Shown: positions 39,541 through 48,662 of the stretch, in pieces
Numbering within the stretch: the first letter of the stretch is position 1
Layout: each line of letters opens with the position of its first letter
Assembly: GCF_024764775.1 (NCBI RefSeq)
Contig: NZ_JALIGC010000037.1
Location: 186,001 to 250,000, forward strand
DNA: 64,000 nucleotides
Source of the DNA: Scandinavium manionii
GTDB taxonomy: Bacteria; Pseudomonadota; Gammaproteobacteria; Enterobacterales; Enterobacteriaceae
Reading direction: 5' to 3'
The notes under the pieces: generated by a model
The model's input: only the letters and a program-made list of their open reading frames with translations
Told to the model about the DNA's origin: nothing
Databases searched by the model: none
Program-made: the position numbers and the translations under genes

Positions 39541-41955
39541 ATGAAAAGAAAACTTTCCTGGATGTGCGCAGCGGCTGTGGGCATGAGCGCTTTTATTCCA
39601 CAGATAACTTACTCAGAAACCACGGCACCTACGCCTGCACCGGAGCAGGGGGCACCTACCGCCACCGAAGCCATGCCTGCAGCACCAGGTGATACGGGAA
39701 CGACGGATGCGGCCTCGGTTCCGACAACGGCTGCGCCGGGCATGGTTGACCCAACGATCACGGATCCTGCGGCAGTGAATGCGGCTGAAGGGACGACGCC
39801 CGAGGTGGTTGAACAATCACCGTCCCGCGACGTGAAACTTAGTTTTGCGCAGATCGCCCCCGCGCCGGGCAGCATCGAACTGAAAGGCTCGAACCCGACC
39901 GGTGCGGTGCAGTTTGGTACGCGCAGTGATGAAATCGTATCCAAAGCCACGCTGAACCTGGTGTATACGCCGTCACCCTCGCTGCTGCCGGTTCAGTCGC
40001 AGCTGAAGGTTTATCTTAACGATGAGCTGATGGGCGTTCTGCCGGTCACGAAAGAACAGCTGGGCAAAAAAGTGATGGCGCAGGTGCCGGTTGACCCGCT
40101 GTACATCACCGATTTGAACAATGTGCGTCTGGAATTTGTCGGCCACTACCGTGACGTCTGTGAAAACACCGCCAGCACCACCCTGTGGCTGGATGTGGCG
40201 CGTAATACGTCGCTGGATATGACCCTGCAACGGCTGAACGTCAAAAACGATCTGTCGCACTTCCCGGTGCCGTTCTTTGACGCCCGTGACAACCGGCCCC
40301 TGAATCTGCCGATGGTGTTCGCCTCGACGCCGGATATCGCCGAACAGAAAGCGGCGGCCATTGTGGCATCCTGGTTCGGCTCGCGCACTGGCTGGCGTGG
40401 ACAGACCTTCCCGGTCCTGTATAACGAAGTGCCGGACAAGAATGCTATCGTGTTCGCCACCAACGATAAGCGCCCGGATTTTCTGCGCGACTACCCGCTG
40501 GTGCAGACCCCGACCATCAAGATGATCGACAACCCGAATGACCCGTATACGAAAATGCTGGTGATCTTCGGGCGCGATGACAAAGACCTGCTGTTTGCGG
40601 CACAAGGCATTGCCGCCGGTAGCATCTTGTTCCGTGGCGACACTGTGACCGTGGATGACGTGAAATCACTGCTGGCGCGTAAGCCATACGATGCGCCGAA
40701 CTGGGTCAATACCTACCGTCCGGTGACGTTTGGTGAGCTGAAAACGTACGATCAGCAGCTGCAGTCCACCGGTCTTGAGCCGGCCTCGATTAACCTGTCG
40801 ATGAACTTACCGCCGGATTTGTATCTGCTGCGTAGCAACGGCATCGATATGAATATGAAGTATCGCTATACCCAGCCGGCTATTAAAGATAGCTCGCGCA
40901 TGGATATCAACCTCAACAACCAGTTCCTGCAATCGTACAGTCTGAACAGCACCCAGGATACCAACAGCCTGCTGATGCGCTTGCCGATTGTTCAGGGTCT
41001 GATTGATGGCAAAGATCAGGTGTCTATCCCGGCGCTGCGTCTGGGAGCGACCAACCAGCTGCGTTTTGACTTCCAGTACACCAACCCGATGCCGGGCGGT
41101 ACCGTTGAGAACTGCGTCACCTTCCAGCCTATCAAGAACAATGTGGTCATTGGTGACGATTCGACGATTGATTTCTCCAACTACTATCACTTCCTGGCGA
41201 TGCCGGACCTGCGTGCCTTTGCTAATGCAGGCTTCCCGTTCAGCCGGATGGCGGATCTCTCTGATACGCTGGTGGTGATGCCGAAAGAACCGACGCAGGA
41301 CCAGATCAGCACGCTGCTGGATTCCGTGGCGACTATCGGTGGGCAGGTCGGGCTGACCGGGGCTAACCTGAATCTGACGGACGATCCGAGTGAGATGCAA
41401 AAGCAGGATGCTGACATTCTGTTGATCGGCGCGATCCCGGAGAAGCTGAAAGATGACCAGCATATCGATCTGCTGGTGGATGCGACCAAGAGCTGGGTGA
41501 AAACCCCGGTCCGTCATAATGAACTGGCATCGGTGCAGCTGGACGACAATGAACGTCGGCCGGTAGCGCAGGCGAGTATTGGCTCTAAAGGCCCGATGGC
41601 AGCCATCATTGGCTTCCAGTCTCCGTATCACGATCAACGCAGTGTTATTGCCCTGATGGCGGATAGCGCGCGTGGCTCTGAACTGCTGAACCAGGCGCTG
41701 AACGACAGCGGTAAGCGTGCGGTGATGTTTGGTTCGGTGGCGGTTATCCGCGAATCGGGCGTGAACAGCCTGCGTGTGGGCGATGTGTATTACGTCGGCC
41801 ATCTGCCGTGGTATGAGCGTGTGTGGTTCGCGCTGTCTAACCATCCAATTCTGCTGTCGATTCTGGCGGCGTTGAGCGTCGTTCTGCTGGCATGGGTGCT
41901 GTGGCGTCTGCTGCGCATCATTAGCCGTCGTCGCCTCGATCCAGATGATGAGTAA
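39541..41955 (+). CDS. bcsB: Cellulose synthase periplasmic subunit BcsB
   Basis: BcsB is the periplasmic, membrane-anchored partner of BcsA that guides the glucan across the periplasm. The 804-residue protein has a signal peptide (to about residue 26), then a low-complexity Pro/Ala/Thr segment to about residue 95, jelly-roll and flavodoxin-like domains with FCHYRD-like VGHYRDVCENT and NCVTFQPIKNN, and a C-terminal anchor (HPILLSILAALSVVLLAWVLW). E. coli BcsB is about 779 residues; the extra length lies in the low-complexity part. It begins 10 bases after bcsA. Confidence 0.97.
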   Translation: MKRKLSWMCAAAVGMSAFIPQITYSETTAPTPAPEQGAPTATEAMPAAPGDTGTTDAASVPTTAAPGMVDPTITDPAAVNAAEGTTPEVVEQSPSRDVKLSFAQIAPAPGSIELKGSNPTGAVQFGTRSDEIVSKATLNLVYTPSPSLLPVQSQLKVYLNDELMGVLPVTKEQLGKKVMAQVPVDPLYITDLNNVRLEFVGHYRDVCENTASTTLWLDVARNTSLDMTLQRLNVKNDLSHFPVPFFDARDNRPLNLPMVFASTPDIAEQKAAAIVASWFGSRTGWRGQTFPVLYNEVPDKNAIVFATNDKRPDFLRDYPLVQTPTIKMIDNPNDPYTKMLVIFGRDDKDLLFAAQGIAAGSILFRGDTVTVDDVKSLLARKPYDAPNWVNTYRPVTFGELKTYDQQLQSTGLEPASINLSMNLPPDLYLLRSNGIDMNMKYRYTQPAIKDSSRMDINLNNQFLQSYSLNSTQDTNSLLMRLPIVQGLIDGKDQVSIPALRLGATNQLRFDFQYTNPMPGGTVENCVTFQPIKNNVVIGDDSTIDFSNYYHFLAMPDLRAFANAGFPFSRMADLSDTLVVMPKEPTQDQISTLLDSVATIGGQVGLTGANLNLTDDPSEMQKQDADILLIGAIPEKLKDDQHIDLLVDATKSWVKTPVRHNELASVQLDDNERRPVAQASIGSKGPMAAIIGFQSPYHDQRSVIALMADSARGSELLNQALNDSGKRAVMFGSVAVIRESGVNSLRVGDVYYVGHLPWYERVWFALSNHPILLSILAALSVVLLAWVLWRLLRIISRRRLDPDDE

Positions 41956-41958
41956 ACA

Positions 41959-43068
41959 ATGATGAAAGGTGTACGCCGGGGTTGCCTGGCGCTACTGACG
42001 CTGGTCACGATGCAGGCCTCAGCCGCCTGTACGTGGCCTGCGTGGGAGCAGTTCAAAAAGGACTATATCAGCGACGGCGGTCGGGTTATCGACCCGTCTG
42101 ACGCCCGTAAAATTACCACCTCCGAAGGGCAGAGCTACGCAATGTTCTTCGCGCTGGCGGCCAATGACCGCGCGGCGTTTACGTCGCTGTTCAACTGGAC
42201 GCAGAACAACCTGGCCGCTGGCGATATCAAAGCGCAGCTGCCGGGCTGGCTGTGGGGCAAGAAAGAGGACAACAGCTGGAGCGTGCTCGACACCAACTCC
42301 GCGTCCGATGCCGATGTCTGGATTGCCTGGTCACTGCTGGAAGCCGGACGTTTGTGGAAAATGCCGGAGTACAGCGACGCCGGAAAAGCGCTGCTGTCGA
42401 AGATTGCCAGCGATGAAGTGGTGAAAGTGCCGGGGCTTGGCTCCATGCTGCTGCCGGGCAGAGTCGGCTTTGTCGACGACGCGGGTTGGCGCTTTAACCC
42501 GAGTTATCTTCCGCCGCAGTTAGCGAGCTACTTCGTGCGTTTTGGCGCGCCGTGGAACGCGCTACAGGCCACCAACCTGCGACTGCTGCTGGAAACCGCG
42601 CCGAAGGGCTACTCGCCAGACTGGGTGCGTTTCGACAAGAAAAAGGGCTGGCAGCTCAAGCAGGATAAATCGCTGGTCGGCAGCTACGATGCCATCCGCG
42701 TTTATATGTGGACCGGCATGTTGAACGATGCTGACCCGTATAAAGCCCGTTTGCTGGCGAAGTTTAAGCCAATGGCCACACAAACTGAAAAGACGGGTCT
42801 ACCGCCAGAGAAAATCGATATTGCCACCGGGAAGGTGGAGGGTAATGGGCCGGTAGGCTTCTCCGCTACGTTGTTACCGTTCCTGCAAAATCGAGATGCG
42901 CAGGCCGTTCAACGCCAGCGCGTCGCCGATAACTTCCCTGGTAAGGATGCCTATTACAGCTATGTTCTGACTCTGTTCGGGCAAGGATGGGATCAACACC
43001 GTTTCCGGTTTACTGCTCGCGGTGAACTTTTACCTGACTGGGGCCAGGAATGCGCAAATTCTCACTAA
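41959..43068 (+). CDS. bcsZ: Periplasmic endo-1,4-beta-glucanase BcsZ
   Basis: BcsZ is a glycoside hydrolase family 8 endoglucanase that trims cellulose during export. The 369-residue protein has a signal peptide ending QASA before ACTWPAWEQFKKDYI. The catalytic acid lies in TTSEGQSYAMFFAL, and NPSYLPPQL and WVRFDKKKGW match E. coli. Adjacent ATGs at 41959 and 41962 leave a one-residue uncertainty. It starts 3 bases after bcsB and its last 19 bases overlap bcsC. Confidence 0.96.
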   Translation: MMKGVRRGCLALLTLVTMQASAACTWPAWEQFKKDYISDGGRVIDPSDARKITTSEGQSYAMFFALAANDRAAFTSLFNWTQNNLAAGDIKAQLPGWLWGKKEDNSWSVLDTNSASDADVWIAWSLLEAGRLWKMPEYSDAGKALLSKIASDEVVKVPGLGSMLLPGRVGFVDDAGWRFNPSYLPPQLASYFVRFGAPWNALQATNLRLLLETAPKGYSPDWVRFDKKKGWQLKQDKSLVGSYDAIRVYMWTGMLNDADPYKARLLAKFKPMATQTEKTGLPPEKIDIATGKVEGNGPVGFSATLLPFLQNRDAQAVQRQRVADNFPGKDAYYSYVLTLFGQGWDQHRFRFTARGELLPDWGQECANSH

Positions 43069-46000
43069 GTTTACTTAGCCTCTCGCTTGCCATGACGCTA
43101 ATGCCGATGGCGCATGCCGTGCAGTCGCCCCAACAACAACTATTGAATCAGGTGCGTCTTGGGGAGTCCACCAAGCGTGAAGATCTGGTGCGCCAGTCAC
43201 TGAAACGCCTGGATCTGATTGCGCCTGACGATCCTGAGGTTCTTTACGCACATATGCGCTACATGCTGCGTCAGGGCGATAGCGCAGGTGCGCAGAAACA
43301 ACTGGAGCAACTTAAGTCCATTGCACCCCATTCTGCTGCCTATAAATCTGCGCAGAGTGCAATGCGGCTCTCCAGCGGAGCAGACCATCAGACGCTACAG
43401 AAAGCGCAGTTGCAGATAAAAAATGGCAACGTCGCTGAAGGCGTTGCTGAGTACGAAAAACTGTTTAACGGAGCACCCCCGGATGGGGTTGATGCCATTG
43501 ATTACTGGAGCGCCGTCGCGCGACTTGACGACAGGCATACTGAAGGGGTCAATCAGCTAAAGGCCCTGAATGCCAGAGCGCCCGGCAATACCCAGCTGCA
43601 AGCCACGTTGGGCAGATTGCTGTTATCCGATGGTCGCGAGGAAGAGGGCTTTGCCGTCTTAAAACAGCTAGCGCGATCGAATGACGGTTACGAGCGTGCG
43701 GCAGTCCTCTGGTTTGACCAAATACGCGATAAACCCGCGAGCGACGACACGGTAAAACAACTTCAGGAGTTTCTGGTTCAATTCACCACTGGCGAGCAGG
43801 CCAAGCTGGCACGCGCTGAACTTGCGGACCAGCAGCAGAAGCTGGCCGACCCTGAGTTCCGCCGTCAGGCCGATCAGAAAGCCAAAAAAGTCGAACTGGC
43901 GAAAAGCGAAGACAGCAAGCCGGGGACCTGGGAGATTGTGTGGCCGCTGATCCGTAAAGGCGATGCCGCCCTGAAAGCCAAAAATCTCGATCAGGCCGGA
44001 CGTTTTTACCAGCAGGCACAGCGTGTGGATAACACCAACAGCTATGCGGTGCTGGGTCTGGGCGACGTGGCTATCGCCCGCAACGACACCGCCGCCGCGG
44101 AGCGCTATTACCAGCAGGCGCTGCGTCTGGACAAAGGCAACAGCAACGCCGTGCGCGGGCTGGCTAATATTTATCGGGCGCAGTCGCCGGAGAAAGCGAC
44201 GGCGTTCATTAACACGCTGTCGGCCAGTCAGCGCCGCAGCATTGATGATATCGAACGCAGCCTGACCAACGATCGTCTGTCACAGCAGGCCGAAACGCTT
44301 GAAAATCAGGGCCGTTGGGCGCAGGCCGCAGAAGTTCAGCGTCGCCGACTGGCGCTCGATCCGGACAGTGTGTGGGTCACCTATCGTCTGGCGAAGGATC
44401 TCTCCAGCGCCGGGCAGCGCGGTGAAGCTGACAATTTGATGCAGAATCTGGCGCGCAAAAAATCGGGCGATCCGGAGCAGGTTTACGCCTATGGCCTGTA
44501 CCTGTCCGGTAACGGTCAGGATATGGCGGCGCTCTCGCACATCAATACGCTGCCGAAAAGCCAGTGGAATGACAATATTCAGGAACTGTCGGATCGTCTG
44601 CAGTTCGATCAGGTGATGCAGAAAGCGAACCTGCTGCGTGATAACGGTCATGAAGATCAGGCGATTGCCTTGCTGAAACAGCAACCGCCGTCGACGCGTA
44701 TTAATTTGACGTTGGCCGACTGGGCGCAGCAGCGTGGTGATACCGGTACGGCTATCACCGAATACAACGCCGCGCTGGCAAAAGAAGCCGAAAATAATGA
44801 TGCGCGTTTGGGTCTGGCTGAAGTGTACGCCGCAGACGGCAACGAATCCGCCGCCCGCGAACAGATTAAGAAGCTGAAAGCGCCAGCGGCAGGCGAAGCG
44901 CCGTCGCTCAATACGCAACGTCGTATCGCGTTGGTGGATTCTTCCCTCGGCGACACCGCTCAGGCACAGCAGATTTTCAACACCATCGTGCCGCAGGCAA
45001 AAGCTCAGCCTGCATCGATGGAAACTGCGCTGGTTCTGCGTGATAACTCGCGTTTCCAGGTGCAAAACGGCGATCCACAGCAAGCGCTGGACAGTTACAA
45101 AGATGCGATGGTGGCGGCAGGCATTACGCCGACCCGTCCGCAGGATAACGACAGCTTTACCCGCCTGACCCGTAACGATGAAAAAGACGACTGGTTGAAG
45201 CGCGGGGTGCGGAGTGATGCGGCGGACCTTTACCGTCAGCAGGACGTCAACGTCACGCTGGAGCACAACTACTGGGGCTCCAGCGGTACCGGCGGTTATT
45301 CCGACCTCAAAGCGCAAACCACCATGCTTCAGGTGGACGCGCCGTTGGCGGACGGGCGGATGTTCTTCCGCAGTGATTACGTCAGCATGAACGCCGGGAA
45401 ATTCTCGACCGACAGCGACGGTGGCTATTCGCCAAATTGGGGCACCTGTGGTGAACAAACCTGCTACGGCGGCGATAAGAGCCAAAAAGACAGCGGCGCC
45501 AGCGTGGCAGTAGGCTGGCGGAATGATACCTGGAATGTGGATATCGGCACCACGCCGATGGGCTTCAACGTCGTCGATGTGGTCGGCGGCCTGAGCTACA
45601 GCAACAGTATCGGCTCGGTCGGGTATACCGTTGAAGGCCACCGTCGCCCGATTTCCAGCTCCCTGCTGGCGTTTGGCGGGCAGAAAGACCCGAACACCGG
45701 TACCACCTGGGGCGGCGTTCGCGCCGACGGTGGCGGGATCAGCCTGAGCTATGACAAAGGCGATGCCAACGGCGTTTGGGCCTCTTTGAGCGCGGACTCA
45801 CTGACCGGTAAAAACGTGGATGACAACTGGCGTGCGCGTTGGATGGCCGGGTATTACTACAAGCTAATCAATGAGAACAACCGTCGGGTGACCGTGGGCC
45901 TGAACAACATGGTCTGGCACTACGACAAAGATCTCAGCGGCTATTCGCTCGGCCAGGGCGGCTACTACAGTCCGCAAAAGTACCTGTCGTTCGCAGTGCC

Positions 46001-46361
46001 AATTAACTGGCGTCAGCGTACGGATAACTGGTCCTGGGAACTGGGTGGTTCGGTCTCGTGGTCACACTCGAAAAACAACAACCAGGCGCGTTATCCGAAA
46101 CAGGATCTGCTGCCGGCTAACTATCCGAATGCGGGCTACATTGACGAAGGCAGCAGCAGCAGTGGCTTCGGTTACACCGCTCATGCGCTTATCGAACGCC
46201 GAGTCAGTTCGAACTGGTATGTCGGAGCCTCAATCGATATTCAGCAGGCGAAGGATTACACCCCAAGCCACGCGCTGTTGTACGTTCGCTACTCCGCCGC
46301 TGGCTGGCAGGGTGACATGGATCTGCCACCTCAGCCGCTAGTCCCATACGCAGACTGGTAA
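43050..46361 (+). CDS. bcsC: Cellulose export protein BcsC (TPR region short by about 54 residues)
   Basis: BcsC carries cellulose through the outer membrane: an N-terminal periplasmic TPR superhelix and a C-terminal 16-strand porin domain (from about residue 760, ending QPLVPYADW). This copy has 1103 residues against 1157 in E. coli. The difference lies where QKLADPEF (about residue 265) reaches GDAALKAKN (about 304): E. coli has roughly 90 residues between these points, including a full TPR, whereas only about 38 remain here. The frame is open and both flanks align well, so the protein is probably functional with a shorter scaffold. The barrel is strongly conserved. It overlaps bcsZ by 19 bases. 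Confidence 0.95.
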   Translation: MRKFSLSLLSLSLAMTLMPMAHAVQSPQQQLLNQVRLGESTKREDLVRQSLKRLDLIAPDDPEVLYAHMRYMLRQGDSAGAQKQLEQLKSIAPHSAAYKSAQSAMRLSSGADHQTLQKAQLQIKNGNVAEGVAEYEKLFNGAPPDGVDAIDYWSAVARLDDRHTEGVNQLKALNARAPGNTQLQATLGRLLLSDGREEEGFAVLKQLARSNDGYERAAVLWFDQIRDKPASDDTVKQLQEFLVQFTTGEQAKLARAELADQQQKLADPEFRRQADQKAKKVELAKSEDSKPGTWEIVWPLIRKGDAALKAKNLDQAGRFYQQAQRVDNTNSYAVLGLGDVAIARNDTAAAERYYQQALRLDKGNSNAVRGLANIYRAQSPEKATAFINTLSASQRRSIDDIERSLTNDRLSQQAETLENQGRWAQAAEVQRRRLALDPDSVWVTYRLAKDLSSAGQRGEADNLMQNLARKKSGDPEQVYAYGLYLSGNGQDMAALSHINTLPKSQWNDNIQELSDRLQFDQVMQKANLLRDNGHEDQAIALLKQQPPSTRINLTLADWAQQRGDTGTAITEYNAALAKEAENNDARLGLAEVYAADGNESAAREQIKKLKAPAAGEAPSLNTQRRIALVDSSLGDTAQAQQIFNTIVPQAKAQPASMETALVLRDNSRFQVQNGDPQQALDSYKDAMVAAGITPTRPQDNDSFTRLTRNDEKDDWLKRGVRSDAADLYRQQDVNVTLEHNYWGSSGTGGYSDLKAQTTMLQVDAPLADGRMFFRSDYVSMNAGKFSTDSDGGYSPNWGTCGEQTCYGGDKSQKDSGASVAVGWRNDTWNVDIGTTPMGFNVVDVVGGLSYSNSIGSVGYTVEGHRRPISSSLLAFGGQKDPNTGTTWGGVRADGGGISLSYDKGDANGVWASLSADSLTGKNVDDNWRARWMAGYYYKLINENNRRVTVGLNNMVWHYDKDLSGYSLGQGGYYSPQKYLSFAVPINWRQRTDNWSWELGGSVSWSHSKNNNQARYPKQDLLPANYPNAGYIDEGSSSSGFGYTAHALIERRVSSNWYVGASIDIQQAKDYTPSHALLYVRYSAAGWQGDMDLPPQPLVPYADW

Positions 46362-46413
46362 CAGATTCGCCCTAAATGCGTTTTCTGCCATCCCGATGAG
46401 CAGACTCTTAGCG

Positions 46414-46419
46414 TATAAT
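46414..46419 (+). promoter_or_regulatory. Consensus -10 upstream of pdeK
   Basis: A perfect TATAAT, 98 bases before the pdeK start. No clear -35 lies 17 bases upstream. Transcription would begin at about 46426, right at the inverted repeat below. Confidence 0.55.
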
Positions 46420-46428
46420 GTGCCGAAA

Positions 46429-46473
46429 ATCACTTAATGCCGGGTTAAATTATGCTATCCGGCATTAAGTGAT
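46429..46473 (+). promoter_or_regulatory. Perfect 15-bp inverted repeat in the pdeK leader
   Basis: Arms ATCACTTAATGCCGG (46429-46443) and CCGGCATTAAGTGAT (46459-46473) are exactly complementary with a 15-base spacer. If transcribed from the upstream TATAAT it would form a strong hairpin at the mRNA 5' end; it could instead be a protein operator. A second small hairpin, CGCC/GGCG followed by GGTTTTT (46476-46493), lies just before the ribosome-binding site. Confidence 0.7.
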
Positions 46474-46511
46474 ACGCCCAAGGGCGTGGTTTTTCTCTGG
46501 GGAGAGTTCCT

Positions 46512-48518
46512 TTGCGCGTTAGCCGCTCACTCACAATTAAACAAATGGCCATGGTGGCAGTCGTCACCATGGTGTTTGTGTTCGTCTTTTGTTCCATTTT
46601 GATGTTCCATTTTACGCAGCAAAACCGTTTTGCCACCGCGACTCAGCTTGAAAGTGTGGCCCGCGCCGTGCGTGAACCGCTGTCGGCGGCCATTCTGAAA
46701 GGGGATATTCCGGAAGCCGAAACTATTCTCGGGCGCATTCAGCCTGCCGGGATCGTCAGCCGGGCCGATGTGGTACTGCCCAATCAGTTCCAGGCACTGC
46801 GCATGCGTTTTATCGAAGAGCGCCCGGTGCCGGTAATGATCACCCGGATGTTTGAGCTGCCGGTGCAAATTTCATTGCCTGTTTATTCCATGGAGCGTCC
46901 GGCTAATCCTCAGCCTTTGGCCTATCTGGTGTTGCAATCGGATTCATATCGCACCTACAAGTTCATCATGAGCACCCTCGCGACGTTAGTGACTGCTTAC
47001 TTACTTTTAGTGCTGATCCTGACGGTGGCGATAACCTGGAGCATCAACCGGCTGATTGTGCGTCCACTGCGCGCCCTGGCCCGCGAGTTAAACGATATTG
47101 CGCCCCAGGACCGGGTGGGCCATCAGTTTGCGCTGCCGCGCCTGCATCATGACGATGAAATCGGCATGCTGGTGCGCAACTACAACCGCAATCAGCAAAT
47201 CATCTTGCGTCAGCATGATGAGCTGTGCAGCCACTCCACGCGTTTCCCGGTCTCAGACCTGCCAAACAAAGCGTTTTTACTGGCGCTGCTGGAACAGACT
47301 GTGGCGCATAAGAAAACCACCGCTCTGATGGTGGTGGCCTGCGAAACCCTACAGGACACCGCTGGCGTGCTGCAGGAGAGCCAGCGCGAAATGTTGCTGC
47401 TGACCCTGGCGGAAAAACTCAAATCGGTGATTTCACCGCGCATGGTGCTGGCTCAGGTCAGCGCCTATGACTTTGCTATTCTGGCGCACGGCGTAAAAGA
47501 GCCGTGGCATGCGATTACATTAGGTCAGCAAGTACTCACTATTATTAATGAGCGACTGCCTTTGCAGGGCATTCAGCTGCGTCCAAGCGCCAGCATCGGG
47601 ATAGCAATGTTCCACGGTGACCTGAGCGGCGAACAGCTCTACCGTCGGGCGGTGTCAGCGGCCTTTACCGCGCGCCGCAAAGGCAAAAATCAGATTGAGT
47701 TCTTCGACCCTGAGCAGATGGAAAAAGCGCAGCAGCGGCTGAGCGAAGAGAGCGACATTCTTTCCGCTCTCGATAATCAGCAGTTTGCGGTGTGGCTCCA
47801 GCCTCAAATTCACATTGCCAGCGGTAAAGTGTGCAGCGCGGAAGTGCTGCTGCGTATGCGTCAGCCTGACGGCAGCTGGGATTTGCCGGGCGACCTTATC
47901 GAGCGCATCGAATCCTGCGGCCTGATGATCACCGTCGGCTATTGGGTGCTTGAAGAAACCTGTCGCCAGCTGGCGGCGTGGCAGAGTCGGGGTATTATGC
48001 TGCCGCTGTCGGTGAACTTGTCGGCCCTGCAGTTGCTGCATCACGACATGGTGGCGGATATGCTGGAGCTACTCAACCGCTACCGTATCGCGCCCGGCAC
48101 GCTGGTGCTTGAAGTGACGGAAAGCCGTCGCATTGACGACCCGAAAGCGGCCGTCGCCATCCTGCGCCCGCTGCGTAACGCCGGGGTGCAGATTGCGCTG
48201 GACGATTTCGGCATGGGTTATGCCGGTCTGCGTCAGCTGCAGCACATGAAATCGCTGCCGGTGGATGTGCTCAAAATTGACAAGATTTTCGTGGATTCGC
48301 TGCCGGATGACACCAGCATGGTGTCGGCGATTATCCAGCTGGCCCGCAGCCTGAACCTCAGCATTGTGGCGGAAGGCGTAGAAACCCAGACGCAGTTTGA
48401 CTGGCTGAAATCTGCCGGTGTGGATATCGCGCAGGGCTTCCTGTTCGACCGCGCCGTGCCGCCGGATATCTTCGAACAGGACTATCTCTCTACCCAGACT
48501 GACGATGTAAGCGCATAA
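46512..48518 (+). CDS. pdeK: c-di-GMP phosphodiesterase PdeK (degenerate GGDEF plus EAL)
   Basis: This 668-residue membrane protein (E. coli YhjK) has two transmembrane helices, about residues 12-34 and 155-180, enclosing a periplasmic sensor loop, a HAMP-like segment, a GGDEF domain without the active-site motif (VSAYDFAIL in its place), and a C-terminal EAL domain. The EAL domain keeps AEVLLR, NLSALQL, TESRRIDD, DDFGMGYAGL, KIDKIFVD and EGVETQ, so hydrolysis of c-di-GMP is expected. It follows bcsC, linking it to cellulose control. Start is TTG at 46512 with GGGAGAG about 6 bases upstream. The leader carries a perfect inverted repeat. Confidence 0.93.
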   Translation: MRVSRSLTIKQMAMVAVVTMVFVFVFCSILMFHFTQQNRFATATQLESVARAVREPLSAAILKGDIPEAETILGRIQPAGIVSRADVVLPNQFQALRMRFIEERPVPVMITRMFELPVQISLPVYSMERPANPQPLAYLVLQSDSYRTYKFIMSTLATLVTAYLLLVLILTVAITWSINRLIVRPLRALARELNDIAPQDRVGHQFALPRLHHDDEIGMLVRNYNRNQQIILRQHDELCSHSTRFPVSDLPNKAFLLALLEQTVAHKKTTALMVVACETLQDTAGVLQESQREMLLLTLAEKLKSVISPRMVLAQVSAYDFAILAHGVKEPWHAITLGQQVLTIINERLPLQGIQLRPSASIGIAMFHGDLSGEQLYRRAVSAAFTARRKGKNQIEFFDPEQMEKAQQRLSEESDILSALDNQQFAVWLQPQIHIASGKVCSAEVLLRMRQPDGSWDLPGDLIERIESCGLMITVGYWVLEETCRQLAAWQSRGIMLPLSVNLSALQLLHHDMVADMLELLNRYRIAPGTLVLEVTESRRIDDPKAAVAILRPLRNAGVQIALDDFGMGYAGLRQLQHMKSLPVDVLKIDKIFVDSLPDDTSMVSAIIQLARSLNLSIVAEGVETQTQFDWLKSAGVDIAQGFLFDRAVPPDIFEQDYLSTQTDDVSA

Positions 48519-48662
48519 ATAATCACGCGCTTGCGCGAGTCAGCTCTAACTTTTTAACATTTACCCCGGGAAATGTTTCTGTGTTGTTTATCGGATGTTA
48601 TTTTAAAGCCGCAGGCGAATAAAAACCTTACTCAGCCTGTGGTTTTATCTTAAGGACATCCT

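Noticed and set aside
44280..45641. 453-codon open frame antisense to bcsC
   Set aside because: It lies wholly within conserved bcsC, its composition is His/Arg-rich as expected from a GC-rich antisense frame, and it shows no start signal or family motif.
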